Positions 1 through 10,899 are shown, counted from the first letter of the stretch. The stretch: DNA of 64,000 nucleotides from Adineta ricciae (GCA_905250025.1 CAJNOJ010000249.1:87304-151303); one strand, 5' to 3'. Notes: generated by a model from the sequence alone, not told the origin. Numbers and translations are program-made.

Positions 1-869
1 TCTTAGAAGAAAATTACTTTGAGCAAAAGAAATGATAAAAAAAGAGATGAAGCAGCATAAGAGATTCTTGAAAAACACGATTTTGTACATTTTTGTTTGA
101 CACACTTTGTTATATACTATTATTAATCATATCAACAAATGACAATAAGAGAAAAAAAACATGAGGGTGATTAATGAGAAACATAATTACAAAGTGATTC
201 ATGAGTTTCTGAGCTCATAATATACATCAACACAAGTGGCAGCTATCAAATGTTGTTGCACGACTTATGTTCTTTTAAAAACTTTGAGAACGATTCAACA
301 GAATATCTCCATGGGTTCTGAAAGACGATCAGTTGAGAATTCCGGATGTATTTCGCTTCATTCTCTTACGTCATGTGGGTGTGTCCAATCTAGAAAGTAT
401 TTGAAACAATAAAATAACTACAACATTTCCGTGTATAATCGATTAGAGTGATCATTACTATCGTCTCCAAAAAACTTTCAAAATGCGACAAAATCAAAAA
501 TGAACAATAATTGTCCTCTAGAATCACTCGTCTTTGCCGACGACTACATTGTCTAGGACGATTCGGTCTATTCTTTTTTTTAAACGTACCGCGGTGTATT
601 TTCGCACGTAAGTAAAAAACAATCAGGTGCAGATAAATAGTGATCACTAATATATCATAGGTTTATGCATATGAATATAACAAATATTATTCTCTTCACA
701 ATAAGCGTCTAATTATCTATATAATCTTGCGATCGAAAAAATACTTTTTGTTTTTCTATTCAAAATATATAGTCATCCTATAGTATGAGTTGGCATAACA
801 TAAATACTACTGCATCAAAAACGCCCCTTTTCGCCCTCAGTATCAGATTGTCGCACACAATATAATGTC
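1..869. other. intergenic, no gene seen
   Basis: AT-rich DNA. The only longer open frame (390-647, minus) has no recognisable domain and no convincing splice context. I see nothing that supports a gene here. Confidence 0.5.
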
Positions 870-877
870 TATAAATA
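870..877 (+). promoter_or_regulatory. candidate TATA box of the PAN-domain gene
   Basis: TATAAATA lies 113-120 bp upstream of the ATG at 990. A 3' splice-like site (ccatttag, ending 978) sits between them, so the 5' leader may be spliced. Position and motif only; no transcription data. Confidence 0.35.
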
Positions 878-989
878 CATATCCTAAGTATCATTTATAC
901 AATAGTTCATCTCCATTTGATAGCAAAGTATTGTGTGATTATATTTATTATTTAGATTCAATATTCTTTTCCATTTAGGATTCACGAAA

Positions 990-1432
990 ATGAATTCATC
1001 AATTCTGGCTTTTGCCCTTCTTGCCTTTATGGTGATCAGCCAAAGCAATGCACGGTTAATCAGACAAGACTTTGCCGATGACGATTTTGATCAAGACTTA
1101 TTTGAACAAAAACGAGGTATTTTCAGCTCTATAATAAAACTGTTCTCATCATCATTGAATTAACAATCGTATTTTCTATTCCAGATGCACCAACGCACAC
1201 CAGATGTACAAACATTGTTAAAGGCCAAGATTCGAATGGTGGTGACATAGGTGCTATTAATCCAGGACACGTTCTCAGTGCTAGTGCTTGTGCTGCATTA
1301 TGTGAAACAGTTGCTATTTGTGATCACTGGACATTTCACGTCAACGACGCCGAATGTTGGCTCAAGGATAAACCATCGCAAATGCAAGACAGTCCTAATT
1401 CGTATACAGGCAGTTGTACCAAGTCGGAATAA
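990..1432 (+). CDS. small secreted PAN/apple-domain protein
   Basis: Two exons, 990-1116 and 1185-1432, joined in phase by a 68-bp GT-AG intron, encode 124 residues. The first ~21 residues (MNSSILAFALLAFMV...) are a clear signal peptide. A short acidic linker ends in KR, a possible processing site. Exon 2 holds a cysteine pattern typical of PAN/apple domains: RCTNI, then SACAALCE, CDHWTF, then AECWL and a final GSC. PAN domains bind protein or carbohydrate ligands outside the cell; the ligand here is unknown. An AATAAA signal lies at 1487-1492. Bdelloid genomes hold many such single-domain secreted proteins. The start is well supported by the signal peptide; a PAN-like fold is more secure than any role. 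Confidence 0.8.
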
Positions 1433-2139
1433 ACTTCCGTTCACTGGTATAAGAACGCGGTAACTGTATGACTTTGATTAGACTGAAATAAATCAATCTC
1501 TTAGTTCCACTAAACTAACTTCTATCAACTAATATTCAATCTTTTGAGTGTTCCCTTTGTCAGTGCTATTTTCTCTATACTATCTATAAACTTTCCAAGT
1601 TTATCAAAAGTAAATTCTTTTCTCAATGCGGAGAAGCAAAGACGAAGTTGTAAGACAAAAAACACGTGTGAATAAAGTGCATTCGCAGGAGAAATATAGT
1701 ACAGATCAAAGTCGCAAAAAAGATTTTGAGGATGGGATAGTAGTAATACAGTAAAACGGTGAAAGGTAAGAGAATTGCAACAAATCGAATCGTATCTATA
1801 TGAGAGTAGAAGTGATCCAAAAAAAGGCAAACAATTCGATAAACTATTCAAGCATAGAAAAATCAAATATATCAATTGACAACAAAGAATAAAGTCCTGG
1901 ACAAATAAAAAAAAGATAAATATCCTGAATTAGTGGCTGCAATTTTACTAGATATCATAATCAATACGAAGTATTACACCTCATAAATGAGAGAAAATAA
2001 ATCAGTAGTAATTAATCATATATCACCTACAAATGATCTTAACAAAAATTTATTAAAAATATTCTAAATTCAATTTTTGTAAGATATGTTTTTCCATCTT
2101 TACAAAAAAGTTATTTTTCGATATTTTCTTAGCAATTCA
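1433..2139. other. intergenic
   Basis: Polyadenylation signal at 1487-1492, then AT-rich sequence. Minus-strand frames at 1525-1875 are hydrophobic and low in complexity; no domain or signal supports them. Confidence 0.5.
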
Positions 2140-2900
2140 TTTCCGATCGAATCATTGTTTCATGTGTCGCAAACGGTTCGTTTTTGACTGGTGATAATGC
2201 TGGAGTTGAACAAGCACTTGTCTTATCATCACATGTCGAAAGTGGAGATGAGCATTGATCAACCGATTCACGACGATGAGTTCAACTCACTTTAGAATTG
2301 AATTCAACTGTTTCAAATACATGATGTTCTTCAGCATGTAAAAGAGCAGAGGGGAAAATCAACTGTTGACAAAGATCCTATGTCTCGATCAATGTGCTTT
2401 TCTGTTGTGGTTGTGCGCTTGGGACAATTGAATATTTTCATACGTGAAATTGTTGTCAGTAGTTGTCCATTCTTATAATCAGGTATTCGCATCGATGCAG
2501 ATAAAAGTATCGTTGTTGATTCTTGATTCGAGTTCACTTGATGATTTGTGATGAGTCGCTGCATGGCACGTTAATTTCGTTCGATCAAATAAGATAATGG
2601 ATCGTGATGTTTGTTCGATGGTGATGATAATGAAGAGTTATCACTTTTCTCTTGTAAAACATGGTTTAATGGTAAATCTGACGATGAACGTGAACAACGT
2701 GATGGAGTGGAGATGGGCTGACCACTGGGAAGGTTTTGTTTGGAAAGAGAGGAACGATATGTTACAAAGGTGACAGTGAGAGTAAAGGTGATTTATTCGA
2801 AGTTGAGCAGTTCGTTCTTTTTCTATCTGACGAGTCTATTTCATGAAAGTTCATGTGCATGTGTGAAGAGGACTTTTGGGTAAATGATGACGTTACCTCG
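2140..2900 (-). pseudogene. decayed Ser/Thr-rich coding remnant
   Basis: The minus strand reads as coding-like, Ser/Pro/Thr-rich protein in pieces that change frame and meet stops, for example SGQPISTPSRCSRSSSD near 2700, NSNQESTTILLSASMR near 2530 and SACSTPALSPVKNEP near 2200. No domain is recognisable. The texture resembles the disordered part of a regulatory protein. No set of GT-AG introns I tried restores one frame, so I read it as a relic, though an unresolved multi-exon gene remains possible. Confidence 0.25.
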
Positions 2901-3486
2901 AGAAGACGAAATGTTCATCGACGTTCTGTTTCATTTTGAATTAATTTTCTTATTGACTTGTCGAAATGACCAAAGCTTTCATCTGGCCAGATAAACGATT
3001 GAATTATCTCCGTCACCAAAACGTAGTACTTCTAAGGAGATTTACTGTCAAGGGTTTTCTCATAAGTGTTAGTGACATCTATTATGAAATTAAGGTAAGT
3101 TTATTCATGAGAGAAATTGGACTTCTGACTTTTGATTCGTATAAATAGATACGAGGTGAGTAAATTCAAGAATGGTAAAAATGAACGCTATCGATTGGAC
3201 TCTTCATGCTGCAAGCATTGAGATTGTGAAAAGCTTTGTTCGACATGTGTCGACAGCTATGTGAATCTGGTAGTGAACAACGCAAAAGAAATAAATAATA
3301 TTTTTTCATCGTCAACCTCAATCATTAATTAATTTTTCTCGTAAAGCCTCCATTCTATACCAGGACCTAATACGCACAGATCTCTCAGCTTCACTCCTTA
3401 AAGCTTCTATCATAGTTGCACGTGAGCCTTATTCGTTTATTTTTTTTCTTAACTCTCACGGTAACTGTCCGATAAAAATAGTCGAC
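2901..3486. other. intergenic
   Basis: No supported gene. A 60-codon plus frame at 2966-3148 has no domain, signal or splice support. Confidence 0.4.
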
Positions 3487-4527
3487 ATGCAATCGATTGT
3501 TTTGTATCAAATTCCATTTTCACATTTTTGTGACAAAGTACGATGGGGACTAGAATTTTATTCTTTACCGTATGAAGCTGTCAACTTCACTGGTCGTCAA
3601 ACACCCGCATACATAAAAGCTCCACGAGAAGTACAAAAATTAACACCACTTATCGAAGATCCAAATAATGATTCGTTTTTTCTCTCCGATTCCACACCAA
3701 TTCTCCTTTATCTCGACGAACGTTACGGAAACAAGCCAAAATTATTTCCAGTCAATAAAAAAGACGAAATTGTTCAGTATTGTCTTACTTTAGACAGTGG
3801 ATTAGGTTTATATGCTCGCCGTCTAGCTTATCTCTATATAATTAGTGAACATCCAGCAATTCTATCTGCTCTGGTTGACTTTCGATACGACAAGAGTTCT
3901 TGTAATGATTGGAAATCTTATTTTCTCGGTTTAGCTGGTTCTTGCGTGATTATATCTCGGGTGGGAGTCGATCGAATTCAAGAAGAACATATTTTCGAGA
4001 AGACAATATGTGTTCTCGATGAAATTCAAAACGATATCCAAGGAAAGGAATATTTATTCGACAACCAATTTACAGCTGCTGATCTAACATTAACTTCACT
4101 TATGGCTCCATTAAGTCTTGTGCCAGGTATCCACGAAAAATACAGAGTGATATTCGATTACTGCGACCGTATGCGGAAATTACACGATCCAAAAAAAGAT
4201 TATAAATCAAATGCTCAACGGCTCTATGAAACTCGACCGAAAAAGTCGTTTCCGATCGTCCGAAGTATTATCTGGTTGCTTCTTTCAATTTTCTTGTATC
4301 CGTTACAATTTCTTTTTGCGAAAGATTTAAAGAAGAAACCGGAATTACAGTACCCATCGAATGATGCTGAAAAGAAAGCAAAAAATGACGTTCGAGTGTT
4401 AAAATGGGCTTCAAAGATTGAATCATTGAAATTTTTCCTGAGAAGCTTTTGCATTTATTGTCTTATACTACCGAAACAACTGGAACACGTTCAAAACGAA
4501 GAAAAGAAACTTCTAAGTAAGGAATAG
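3487..4527 (+). CDS. glutathione S-transferase-like protein with C-terminal hydrophobic tail
   Basis: Intronless frame of 346 residues. The N-terminus (residues 4-85) is a GST thioredoxin-fold domain: LYQIPFSHFCDKVRWGLEF has the beta1-alpha1 shape with a Ser/Cys position of the omega/zeta type, followed by the cis-Pro region (VQKLTPLIED) and the conserved DSTPILLYLDERYG stretch. An all-helical GST C-terminal domain follows, with the N-capping-like FTAADLTLTSL near residue 195. Unlike cytosolic GSTs of about 200-230 residues, it extends another ~90 residues with a hydrophobic segment (SIIWLLLSIFLYPLQFLF, about 257-277) and a basic tail, suggesting membrane attachment. Expected role: glutathione conjugation or reduction of a small molecule at a membrane; substrate unknown. 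The start is the first in-frame ATG before the fold. Confidence 0.85.
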   Translation: MQSIVLYQIPFSHFCDKVRWGLEFYSLPYEAVNFTGRQTPAYIKAPREVQKLTPLIEDPNNDSFFLSDSTPILLYLDERYGNKPKLFPVNKKDEIVQYCLTLDSGLGLYARRLAYLYIISEHPAILSALVDFRYDKSSCNDWKSYFLGLAGSCVIISRVGVDRIQEEHIFEKTICVLDEIQNDIQGKEYLFDNQFTAADLTLTSLMAPLSLVPGIHEKYRVIFDYCDRMRKLHDPKKDYKSNAQRLYETRPKKSFPIVRSIIWLLLSIFLYPLQFLFAKDLKKKPELQYPSNDAEKKAKNDVRVLKWASKIESLKFFLRSFCIYCLILPKQLEHVQNEEKKLLSKE

Positions 4528-4750
4528 CATTCATTGTGGTGTCTACTTTTTTATCATGAAATAAAAAAGAAAAATAGAACTCAGAATATCGGAATACGAT
4601 TGGTGATCATGAGCCGCCATAAGTTAATAATCTGCATACTCCTGCAACGTTGTATCCGCGATAACCGCTACTTCTGATTTTTGCATATAAAATCAGAGAA
4701 GCATTTTCTTTCGAAATAACCGTGAGATTGTTTCAAATTAATTTTTTTAG

Positions 4751-4978
4751 AAGAAAAGATATTCTAGAACACCGACTGATGATGTAGATTACACTACAGA
4801 ACAAGAAACAATTATCATTTATGGCATTGTCTGCAGTGGCAAAAAAGAAATTTCCTATGTACAAAGTCTCTTCGAACAACAGCGACTTTCGTCACTTGTG
4901 GTAATGTGCAAAGATAATGTTATAAGTACATTCGAAATCTACGAACACATTTTATGGTGTGAAGCACTACAAATCTGA
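4751..4978 (+). other. possible orphan terminal exon
   Basis: After a strong 3' splice site (tttttttag ending 4750) an open frame of 75 codons runs to a stop. It reads like globular protein (IIIYGIVCSGKKE, SLFEQQRLSSLVVMC, FEIYEHILWCEALQ). I find no ATG or convincing upstream exon between 4530 and 4740. It could be the last exon of a short unrecognised gene or a fragment left by rearrangement. Confidence 0.3.
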
Positions 4979-5361
4979 GTATATCCTTGAGTAGAGCCTA
5001 AATATTGCCAATTGCCATCGGCATACAAGAGAAAAAGAACGCGCTCAAAATATTGGAGTTTCATACACCAGACGAAAGTCATAAACTATCAATAAAAATA
5101 TACAGTTGATGAAAAAATGTACTTTTTTCTCGTTTATTGCGTTTCTGTCACGTTTGTCAAACAAAACGAGAAAGAAAAACAAAGAACGAAAAAGAAAGTA
5201 GAAATCAATATTATTGCATATGTAATCATATTTTCTGCTACTGCACAAAATCAATTCGAACGATGTTGATGGTCAAGGTCGTCTCACGTTTTACTCAAAA
5301 GCAATAATTTTGACTGTGGGTACCCAGTATTTCTCAATTTTTTTCTTCTTCAACTGAATAA
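4979..5361. other. intergenic upstream of the repeat protein gene
   Basis: No gene seen. The stretch just before 5362 is T/C-rich (tttttttcttcttcaac). Confidence 0.45.
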
Positions 5362-7008
5362 ATGTCAAAACTAAAGAGTCTCAAACAGAAATTCATCCGA
5401 ACTAAATCCACTGAAAAACATCATCTAGTATTAAATCATGGTCACTCATCAAGAGCACCAAGTGAGAGAGATGGACTTGACGAAAACCATGTCAATCTTC
5501 TAACAAATTGGTTAGAACAACTGAACCGAGAACGGTTAATTACAAGGACCGATCAAAATGATATTGTGATTATGCCTGGTGGTAAACACGATCAAGCTCA
5601 ACAAATATTCATCAATTACAACGATATCGATTCTTACATGAAAACAAGAGGAAATCAAGACCTGGACCCGAATGAAGCTGATATGATCAACATGTTAGAC
5701 ATTGCTCGTATATTACTTCGGTTTGAGTACGTTCAAGAATCGTCCGGACAGCTGTCATTCATGGCTCACACCATCGCATTGGATAGCAATGAATTGCAAT
5801 GGTTAATGTCAATAATACGTGATGTTCGACCGAATTCTGAAACATTCGAAACTGATATCAAACTATACGATGGCGAAAGTACTCAAACATTATCTGTTCC
5901 ATATGAGCACATGACACCGACAGACGACGTACGAACTGTAGCGATATATCTTTTTCAAAATGGCCATATCCGATACGATGCTGAAACAGGTTCTTATGCT
6001 TATCGATATATCGAACCCGATGTTCTTCTTGATGAAAAAACCAAATCGCCCGAGCGTATAAGACAACATCATCTGCTCTCTTATCACATTCGACAGGTTT
6101 ATGTAGACAAACAAAATAAACGCGTGGAAGTGGAATTTATCCATGAACCTGAGCGTTATCTTGTCCTACCAACGCACTGGTACTACCGAGCAGAAGAACA
6201 TGATTTCGATCGTAATTATATTATTGACATTTTACTGGCTAATGGTGGACGAGTCGAACATGATAAGTTCATTTTCAACAACGAAACATACTCGTTACGA
6301 GAAGCTCGAAATATCAGGACAACGTCTGCAAGGACACAGTCAACAATGATGAAAATATTAAACTTAACGCCAAGACAAAAGCATGATCTTATTCGATGCT
6401 ATGTTGATTTAGTGATCGAAAATGACGGAACAAAACAAGATGAATCAAATGAGTTGGTCGTCTTAGAGAATCCGACTGATGGTCATCATTTATATTTCAC
6501 GCCGGAGCATAGTCAGCTCATTCGACAAAATCAATTTCAACGACAAGACGTCATTCATATTCTGGTGAAAAACTCACAAATTCGACTAGATGAATCAGGC
6601 AGTTGGCTTTTGTACTATAATAAGCAACACATTAAACTACCATCATCAATCATTCCATCATCATCAACAATCACTGCGTCCGAACCATCTGTTAGTTTAC
6701 AGGATATTTCGGAAGCCATGGCAGCAGTTCATGATGTTCAATCGGACAATTTCGAACAGTATCATCGTATTATTGATTATATGTGTCGACACGGGTTAAT
6801 AACATGGGATAAGAAAGCTAAATTGATTCGACTCTACTTTACTGATCAAATTCTACTTTTACCAATGGATCATCTCCGATCCATTCTGGATCTGAGAATC
6901 GTATCATCCGCTGTTGCACATGACAACGTTCTTCCTTTTCGAAGTCGACAACTATCGCACTGGTTATTGAATAATTCTTGTATGAAACTCGGCAGCTTTC
7001 GACAATAA
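5362..7008 (+). CDS. 548-aa protein of repeated ~30-40-residue modules, function unknown
   Basis: Intronless, soluble, no signal peptide or membrane segment. I do not recognise the family. At least six stretches share one pattern: a short helix ending in a hydrophobic pair, then a turn of type G-x-I-R/T-x-D, then two short beta-like strands. Examples: EQLNRERLITRTDQNDIVI (~53-71), YLFQNGHIRYDAETGSYAY (~196-214), DILLANGGRVEHDKFIF (~289-305), ILVKNSQIRLDESGSWLLYY (~394-413) and YMCRHGLITWDKKAKLIRLY (~473-492). The helix-turn-helix-then-wing look recalls winged-helix or repeat-scaffold proteins, but that is a shape argument only. The N-terminus is basic (MSKLKSLKQKF). It could be a scaffold built by internal duplication. 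Gene boundary is firm; function unknown. Confidence 0.8.
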   Translation: MSKLKSLKQKFIRTKSTEKHHLVLNHGHSSRAPSERDGLDENHVNLLTNWLEQLNRERLITRTDQNDIVIMPGGKHDQAQQIFINYNDIDSYMKTRGNQDLDPNEADMINMLDIARILLRFEYVQESSGQLSFMAHTIALDSNELQWLMSIIRDVRPNSETFETDIKLYDGESTQTLSVPYEHMTPTDDVRTVAIYLFQNGHIRYDAETGSYAYRYIEPDVLLDEKTKSPERIRQHHLLSYHIRQVYVDKQNKRVEVEFIHEPERYLVLPTHWYYRAEEHDFDRNYIIDILLANGGRVEHDKFIFNNETYSLREARNIRTTSARTQSTMMKILNLTPRQKHDLIRCYVDLVIENDGTKQDESNELVVLENPTDGHHLYFTPEHSQLIRQNQFQRQDVIHILVKNSQIRLDESGSWLLYYNKQHIKLPSSIIPSSSTITASEPSVSLQDISEAMAAVHDVQSDNFEQYHRIIDYMCRHGLITWDKKAKLIRLYFTDQILLLPMDHLRSILDLRIVSSAVAHDNVLPFRSRQLSHWLLNNSCMKLGSFRQ

Positions 7009-7089
7009 TATCGTAGTTTTGAGAGTATTATTTTATTTCATTCAGTGATAGAAATTTCGTTTCTATGGTTTGTGATGTTGTTGTTGTTG

Positions 7090-8296
7090 TTAACTCAACA
7101 GGAACCGCATAGAATAGATACGTTTCTGCGTCGAATAGCAAGAGAATACTTGAATTTGTGAATCGCCTACATAATTCGTAGATTCTGCAGTTATTTTTTT
7201 TTTCGCATTCTGTTTCATTGTGTGCATATGTGATTTTTCTATATAAATACTCTTCATTCCATCACGGATTAACAGCGAATCATTGTTCGAAATATAAATT
7301 GCAGTGAAAGTACGTTCATCATATTCACAATCGTCCGCGTATTTGTGAGAGTAACAAAGTTGCAAACGTTACCATCGGGCGTATGAAAATCTTGTACTAT
7401 CTCAACTGAACTAGCAGTTTCGTGCGCTATTTGTAGAGCCGAATCACTTTCGCATTCGTTAGTCTTGATTTTGTGAGAAGCTGAGTAGTGTCAATAATCA
7501 GGCCTGTTCGTTTCGGTGGTGGAATCTGATCTTTCAGTTGATGTAAACACTGTTGTTCTTGTTCTTCAATGACATTACTATTATCGATTTCAGTGCCCAG
7601 TCGTGTAACTTCACAATTATCAATGGTCTTTGTGGCTGCGTTGAGAAGAAGCCGAATTTTACTCGTTTTAGTTTGTGTCATATCTCTAGCTTTTAAATTT
7701 CCAATAAGGATGAGTGTGTTATTCGCATCAGAATATCACTCCCATATCACTTCAGTACACCGTTCGAATGGTGATGTCGCAGATATTTTCATCATCGAAG
7801 TATCAACATCTAAATACAATTAGATGTGAACAAGTTTTACAGTGCATTTCTTTACGTATATTTTTTCATGAGCCATTCCACCAAATAAATAAACGTAACA
7901 TATGTCAACGCTATTCATACCTATACTCAAATACTTTTCGATATCGTCTATGCTATCATGATGTTCAAGTTTAAACCAAGCTTCGTCCGTATTCAATGTA
8001 CTGATATCTTCCTTAGTGAATTGATGCATGTTAACACAGATCCATTTTTCGTTGTGCTTAAGAACATTGCTGCATAGATCATCTTTCATCAATAGAAATC
8101 GATCGTCAGTAAGTAAACTAACTAGATGTGCATCTGTATAACCAAACTGGTCGATAATGTACTGTTGAAGAATGGAAGTCAGCTTCTTAATCGTGGTGGT
8201 GGTAGAAGAAAGAATTAAATAGACAAAATTCAAGAATATCGAATTCTTTTGATTCTTAGAAGTGAACTCGATTCTCACACGAAGTAAACATGACAT
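7090..8296 (-). pseudogene. decayed or unresolved minus-strand gene, N-terminus weakly coilin-like
   Basis: Three successive minus-strand coding-like blocks lie at 8296-7820, about 7810-7427 and about 7445-7090. The first (from an ATG at 8296) resembles the ubiquitin-like N-terminal domain of coilin by eye: VRIEFTS..., then ILQQYIIDQFGY and LLTDDRFLLMKDD. The second block runs in one frame through a TGA at 7736-7738 (EVIWE-stop-YSDANN). Plausible introns near 7811-7856 do not keep frame. The third block changes frame again. I favour a decayed gene; a gene with introns I could not place is the alternative. The coilin suggestion is weak. Confidence 0.35.
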
Positions 8297-8891
8297 CGGT
8301 ATATGAAAAACATGTTAAATTCAATATACGGTAACTACCATTCCTACTTTGTTTTTCCTTCCTTCTGAATAAAAGAAATGATTATGAGTTTACACGTTGT
8401 CTATGTGAGTACGATAGAGTGGAGAAAAACGTTTCTGGGATATATAATACGACTACTAGTGAAGAGTTTTTATTGGGAGTGATAACTAAGACAGAAATAA
8501 ACTTTGTCGGCGTACACTCAACATTGAGGTAGTTTGTTCCTATTTCCAAGGTTTCGTCATTCCAGGTCGATCATTCCGGTGACTGGACTCGATTAAGCCA
8601 GAGTCGGCTTCCATATAATTCCAGTCGATTCCGGCCGGAACCGACCGGGTCATAATGACCTAGGATACTGACGAAATATTTTTTATATTCAATTTATTGT
8701 GCCATTATAGGCACACAAGGAGAAAATAAAACATACAAAAAAGTAAGAAACTATCCATGCATCATGTCTTACACATACAATGGTCTATTATATTTCAAAC
8801 TGAATTTTGGGAGAAAAAAAGGACGTTAATTCAAATAGAAATGAGAGGTATGGGGGTATAACAAGGCGCAAGAGATTATCTGAAATAGAGG
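8297..8891. other. intergenic, flank of the G-rich array
   Basis: No gene seen. A locally GC-richer patch at 8580-8650 contains the short palindrome-like gattccggccggaacc. Confidence 0.4.
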
Positions 8892-9090
8892 GGGTCGAAG
8901 GGGGTCACGGGGATCGAGGGGGTCACGGGGGTCGAGGGGGTCGAAGGGGGTCACGGGGATCGAGGGGGTCACGGGGGTCGAGGGGGGCGAGGGGGGCCAC
9001 GGGGATCGGGGGGGGCACGGGGGTCGAGGGGGGTGACGGGGGTCGAGGGGGCGACGGGGGTCGGGGGGGGGACGGGGGTGGGTGGCGCGG
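8892..9090 (+). repeat. G-rich minisatellite, left array part 1
   Basis: Tandem, slightly degenerate units built on GGGGGTCGA, GGGGGTCACG and GGGGATCGA, all with G on the plus strand. Long open frames across it on both strands (Gly-Arg-rich one way, Pro-rich the other) follow from the repeat and are not genes. The same unit recurs at 9703-9780 in this orientation and at 21055-21240 in inverse orientation. Confidence 0.95.
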
Positions 9091-9533
9091 GCGGAGGGGA
9101 GGGGCGGCCGGCCGTACCGGCGCGGGCGCGGCCCGCCGTGGGAGGGGACGGGGACCAGGTCAGCCTCATGGTGCCTGCGGATGTGAAGGGGCGGTGCGAC
9201 CTGCTCGTGACCGGCTACCCGGCCTTGCCGGAAGTGACCATCAACGGCGGCAAGGTAACGCCAAGGAGAACCAGCAAAGCGGCGCTGAACAAGTTTGCCG
9301 GTTATGCAAAAGCCGGGATGCCCAGTAAAAAGGCCCGCGACTGGAACATGGTTTGCATCGACCTGCTGCCGTATGCCGGGAAAAAGATCGACATCCGGTT
9401 CAGCGGAGCGCAAGGGTTTGAGAGTTTTGTGTTGTCGGAAAGAGTGGTGGCCGCACCTCCGAAAAAAGAGGGGAGCGATGTGCTGTGGCCGCTTACCCAT
9501 GGAACACGGCGGCAAACATTGCAGTTGTTCTGA
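9091..9533 (+). CDS. C-terminal fragment of a bacterial-looking protein
   Basis: Composition changes abruptly: 40 of 60 bases in 9181-9240 are G or C, in an AT-rich window. One frame from the end of the repeat to TGA at 9531-9533 reads as ordinary bacterial protein (DQVSLMVPADVKGRCDLL, then ARDWNMVCIDLLPYAGKK, ending WPLTHGTRRQTLQLF). There is no start inside the fragment. A bacterial intrinsic terminator follows directly, no intron is present, and a 100-N gap lies 70 bp on. I cannot name the family. Best explanation: a bacterial contig joined here in assembly through G-rich ends. Recent transfer into the host is possible but less likely. Confidence 0.55.
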
Positions 9534-9547
9534 TCAACACTGGCATA

Positions 9548-9592
9548 AAAAGAAGAAGCTGTACCGGTTTGCGATACAGCTTCTTCTTTTTT
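9548..9592 (+). terminator. Rho-independent (bacterial-type) terminator
   Basis: A perfect 16-bp stem (9548-9563 paired with 9575-9590), an 11-nt loop and a T run (tttttt at 9587-9592) begin 15 bases after the stop of the bacterial-looking frame. The A-rich 5' side makes it potentially bidirectional. Such a structure is expected after a bacterial gene and unexpected in animal DNA. Confidence 0.85.
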
Positions 9593-9601
9593 ATGGGGAG
9601 G

Positions 9602-9701
9602 NNNNNNNNNNNNNNNNNNNNNNNNNNNNNNNNNNNNNNNNNNNNNNNNNNNNNNNNNNNNNNNNNNNNNNNNNNNNNNNNNNNNNNNNNNNNNNNNNNN
9701 N
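9602..9701. other. assembly gap, 100 N
   Basis: Exactly 100 unknown bases, the usual placeholder for a gap of unknown size. Sequence left and right of it need not be adjacent in the genome. Confidence 0.99.
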
Positions 9702-9702
9702 T

Positions 9703-9780
9703 GAGGGGGGTCACGGGGGTCGAGCGGGTCACGGGGGTCGAGCGGGTCGAGCGGGTCGAGCGGGTCGAGCGGGTCGAGGG
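9703..9780 (+). repeat. G-rich minisatellite, left array part 2
   Basis: Same GGGGGTCACG/GGGGGTCGA family as 8892-9090, then five units of GTCGAGCGG type. The 3' neighbour is immediately AT-rich. Confidence 0.95.
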
Positions 9781-10899
9781 AGCATTTAGGATATATTGTG
9801 GTGAGTGGTGCGATTCAAATTTTATTACTAATAACCACGTTGAAAATATATGTTTTCAGATTCTAGTTTGCCTTTACATGCTATTATACATTTACGTTAT
9901 ATCTGTCTTATTTAGTTATTGTGTTAAAATTTCAAAATAAAACTTTTTCTAAGAATATTGGTTGATATCAATTTGAAATTAAATCTAGTGTACTGTGTGT
10001 CTACAGAATTGTATATATTAGCATTTTTAAATTACTTGTTCTTTTGGATGAATAAATTTACTATTTCATTTACAACTCGTACAAATTTTACAAGAACTTT
10101 TTAAGTATTGTGGGTAGATAAATTGTTCTTGGTTTGATCCCTTAGTATCGATTGCCGTGTTATAATTTTTGATAACATACAACTTTGGTTCATCTGTTTC
10201 AAATAAAATGAATCAATAAAGTTTTAATTCGTTTGTTTCAAGAAAAAACTGACCGATAAACTTATCCCACTTGTATTTCAGAACTAGCTTTTGAAAAAGA
10301 GTGTTTGTTTCACACATATGCTATTTTGTCACCATAGTTCATGGGAGCTGTCAAGTCTTACATGCACCATCTGATTAATATCTGAACTCATCGTTCATAA
10401 GTATTACGTGTTCCAATCTTTTCCAGTCATATATAATCTTTCTAGTGTAAACTTCAACGTCTGCAGACCTCAAAAGCTTACCCTGACACTATGGATCAAC
10501 GACCGTAAACAAATTCTGCAATTATAAGCTCACTGCATGAAGAAAAATAATTATTTTGACGTCTTCCAGTACTACAAGAGGTTCCGATTAGAAAATGCGC
10601 ATGTATTTGAAATATATTGTATGAACTAAAACGTTTATTTCTAGGTGTCGAATGAGTCGAAATTCAAACATGTGAGCAGCTGGTTTTTATCCAATATTAT
10701 TATTATCATCATAACATATCGTATTGACAAAGTTTGAATAACGTATGTTTCATAGTTCTCATGTGAGCGATTGGTTCCTGCATAGGAAAAAGTGTATGAC
10801 GTTACTGTCAAAAGTTCCTCTATTTTTGGATATGCCCTTAGTATGGAAAGAATAAAGACAAAGTATGCATGTGATTGCTGCGTTCAGTTGAATTCTATA
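9781..10899. other. AT-rich interior of the candidate element, no gene seen
   Basis: No domain-bearing frame on either strand. It may hold further decayed coding DNA continuing from the minus-strand remnant at 10900-11460. Confidence 0.4.

Noticed and set aside
8892..9090. Telomeric repeat
   Set aside because: The unit is not the TGTGGG-type repeat reported for bdelloids, it is internal, and it occurs in both orientations.
8807..9515. Long Gly/Arg-rich and Pro-rich open frames on both strands across the G-rich array
   Set aside because: They arise because GGGGGTCGA-type units contain no stops in most frames. The protein texture is pure repeat and ends where the repeat ends.
8892..9780. CRISPR array
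   Set aside because: Repeats are contiguous and degenerate without unique spacers, and the context is eukaryotic.
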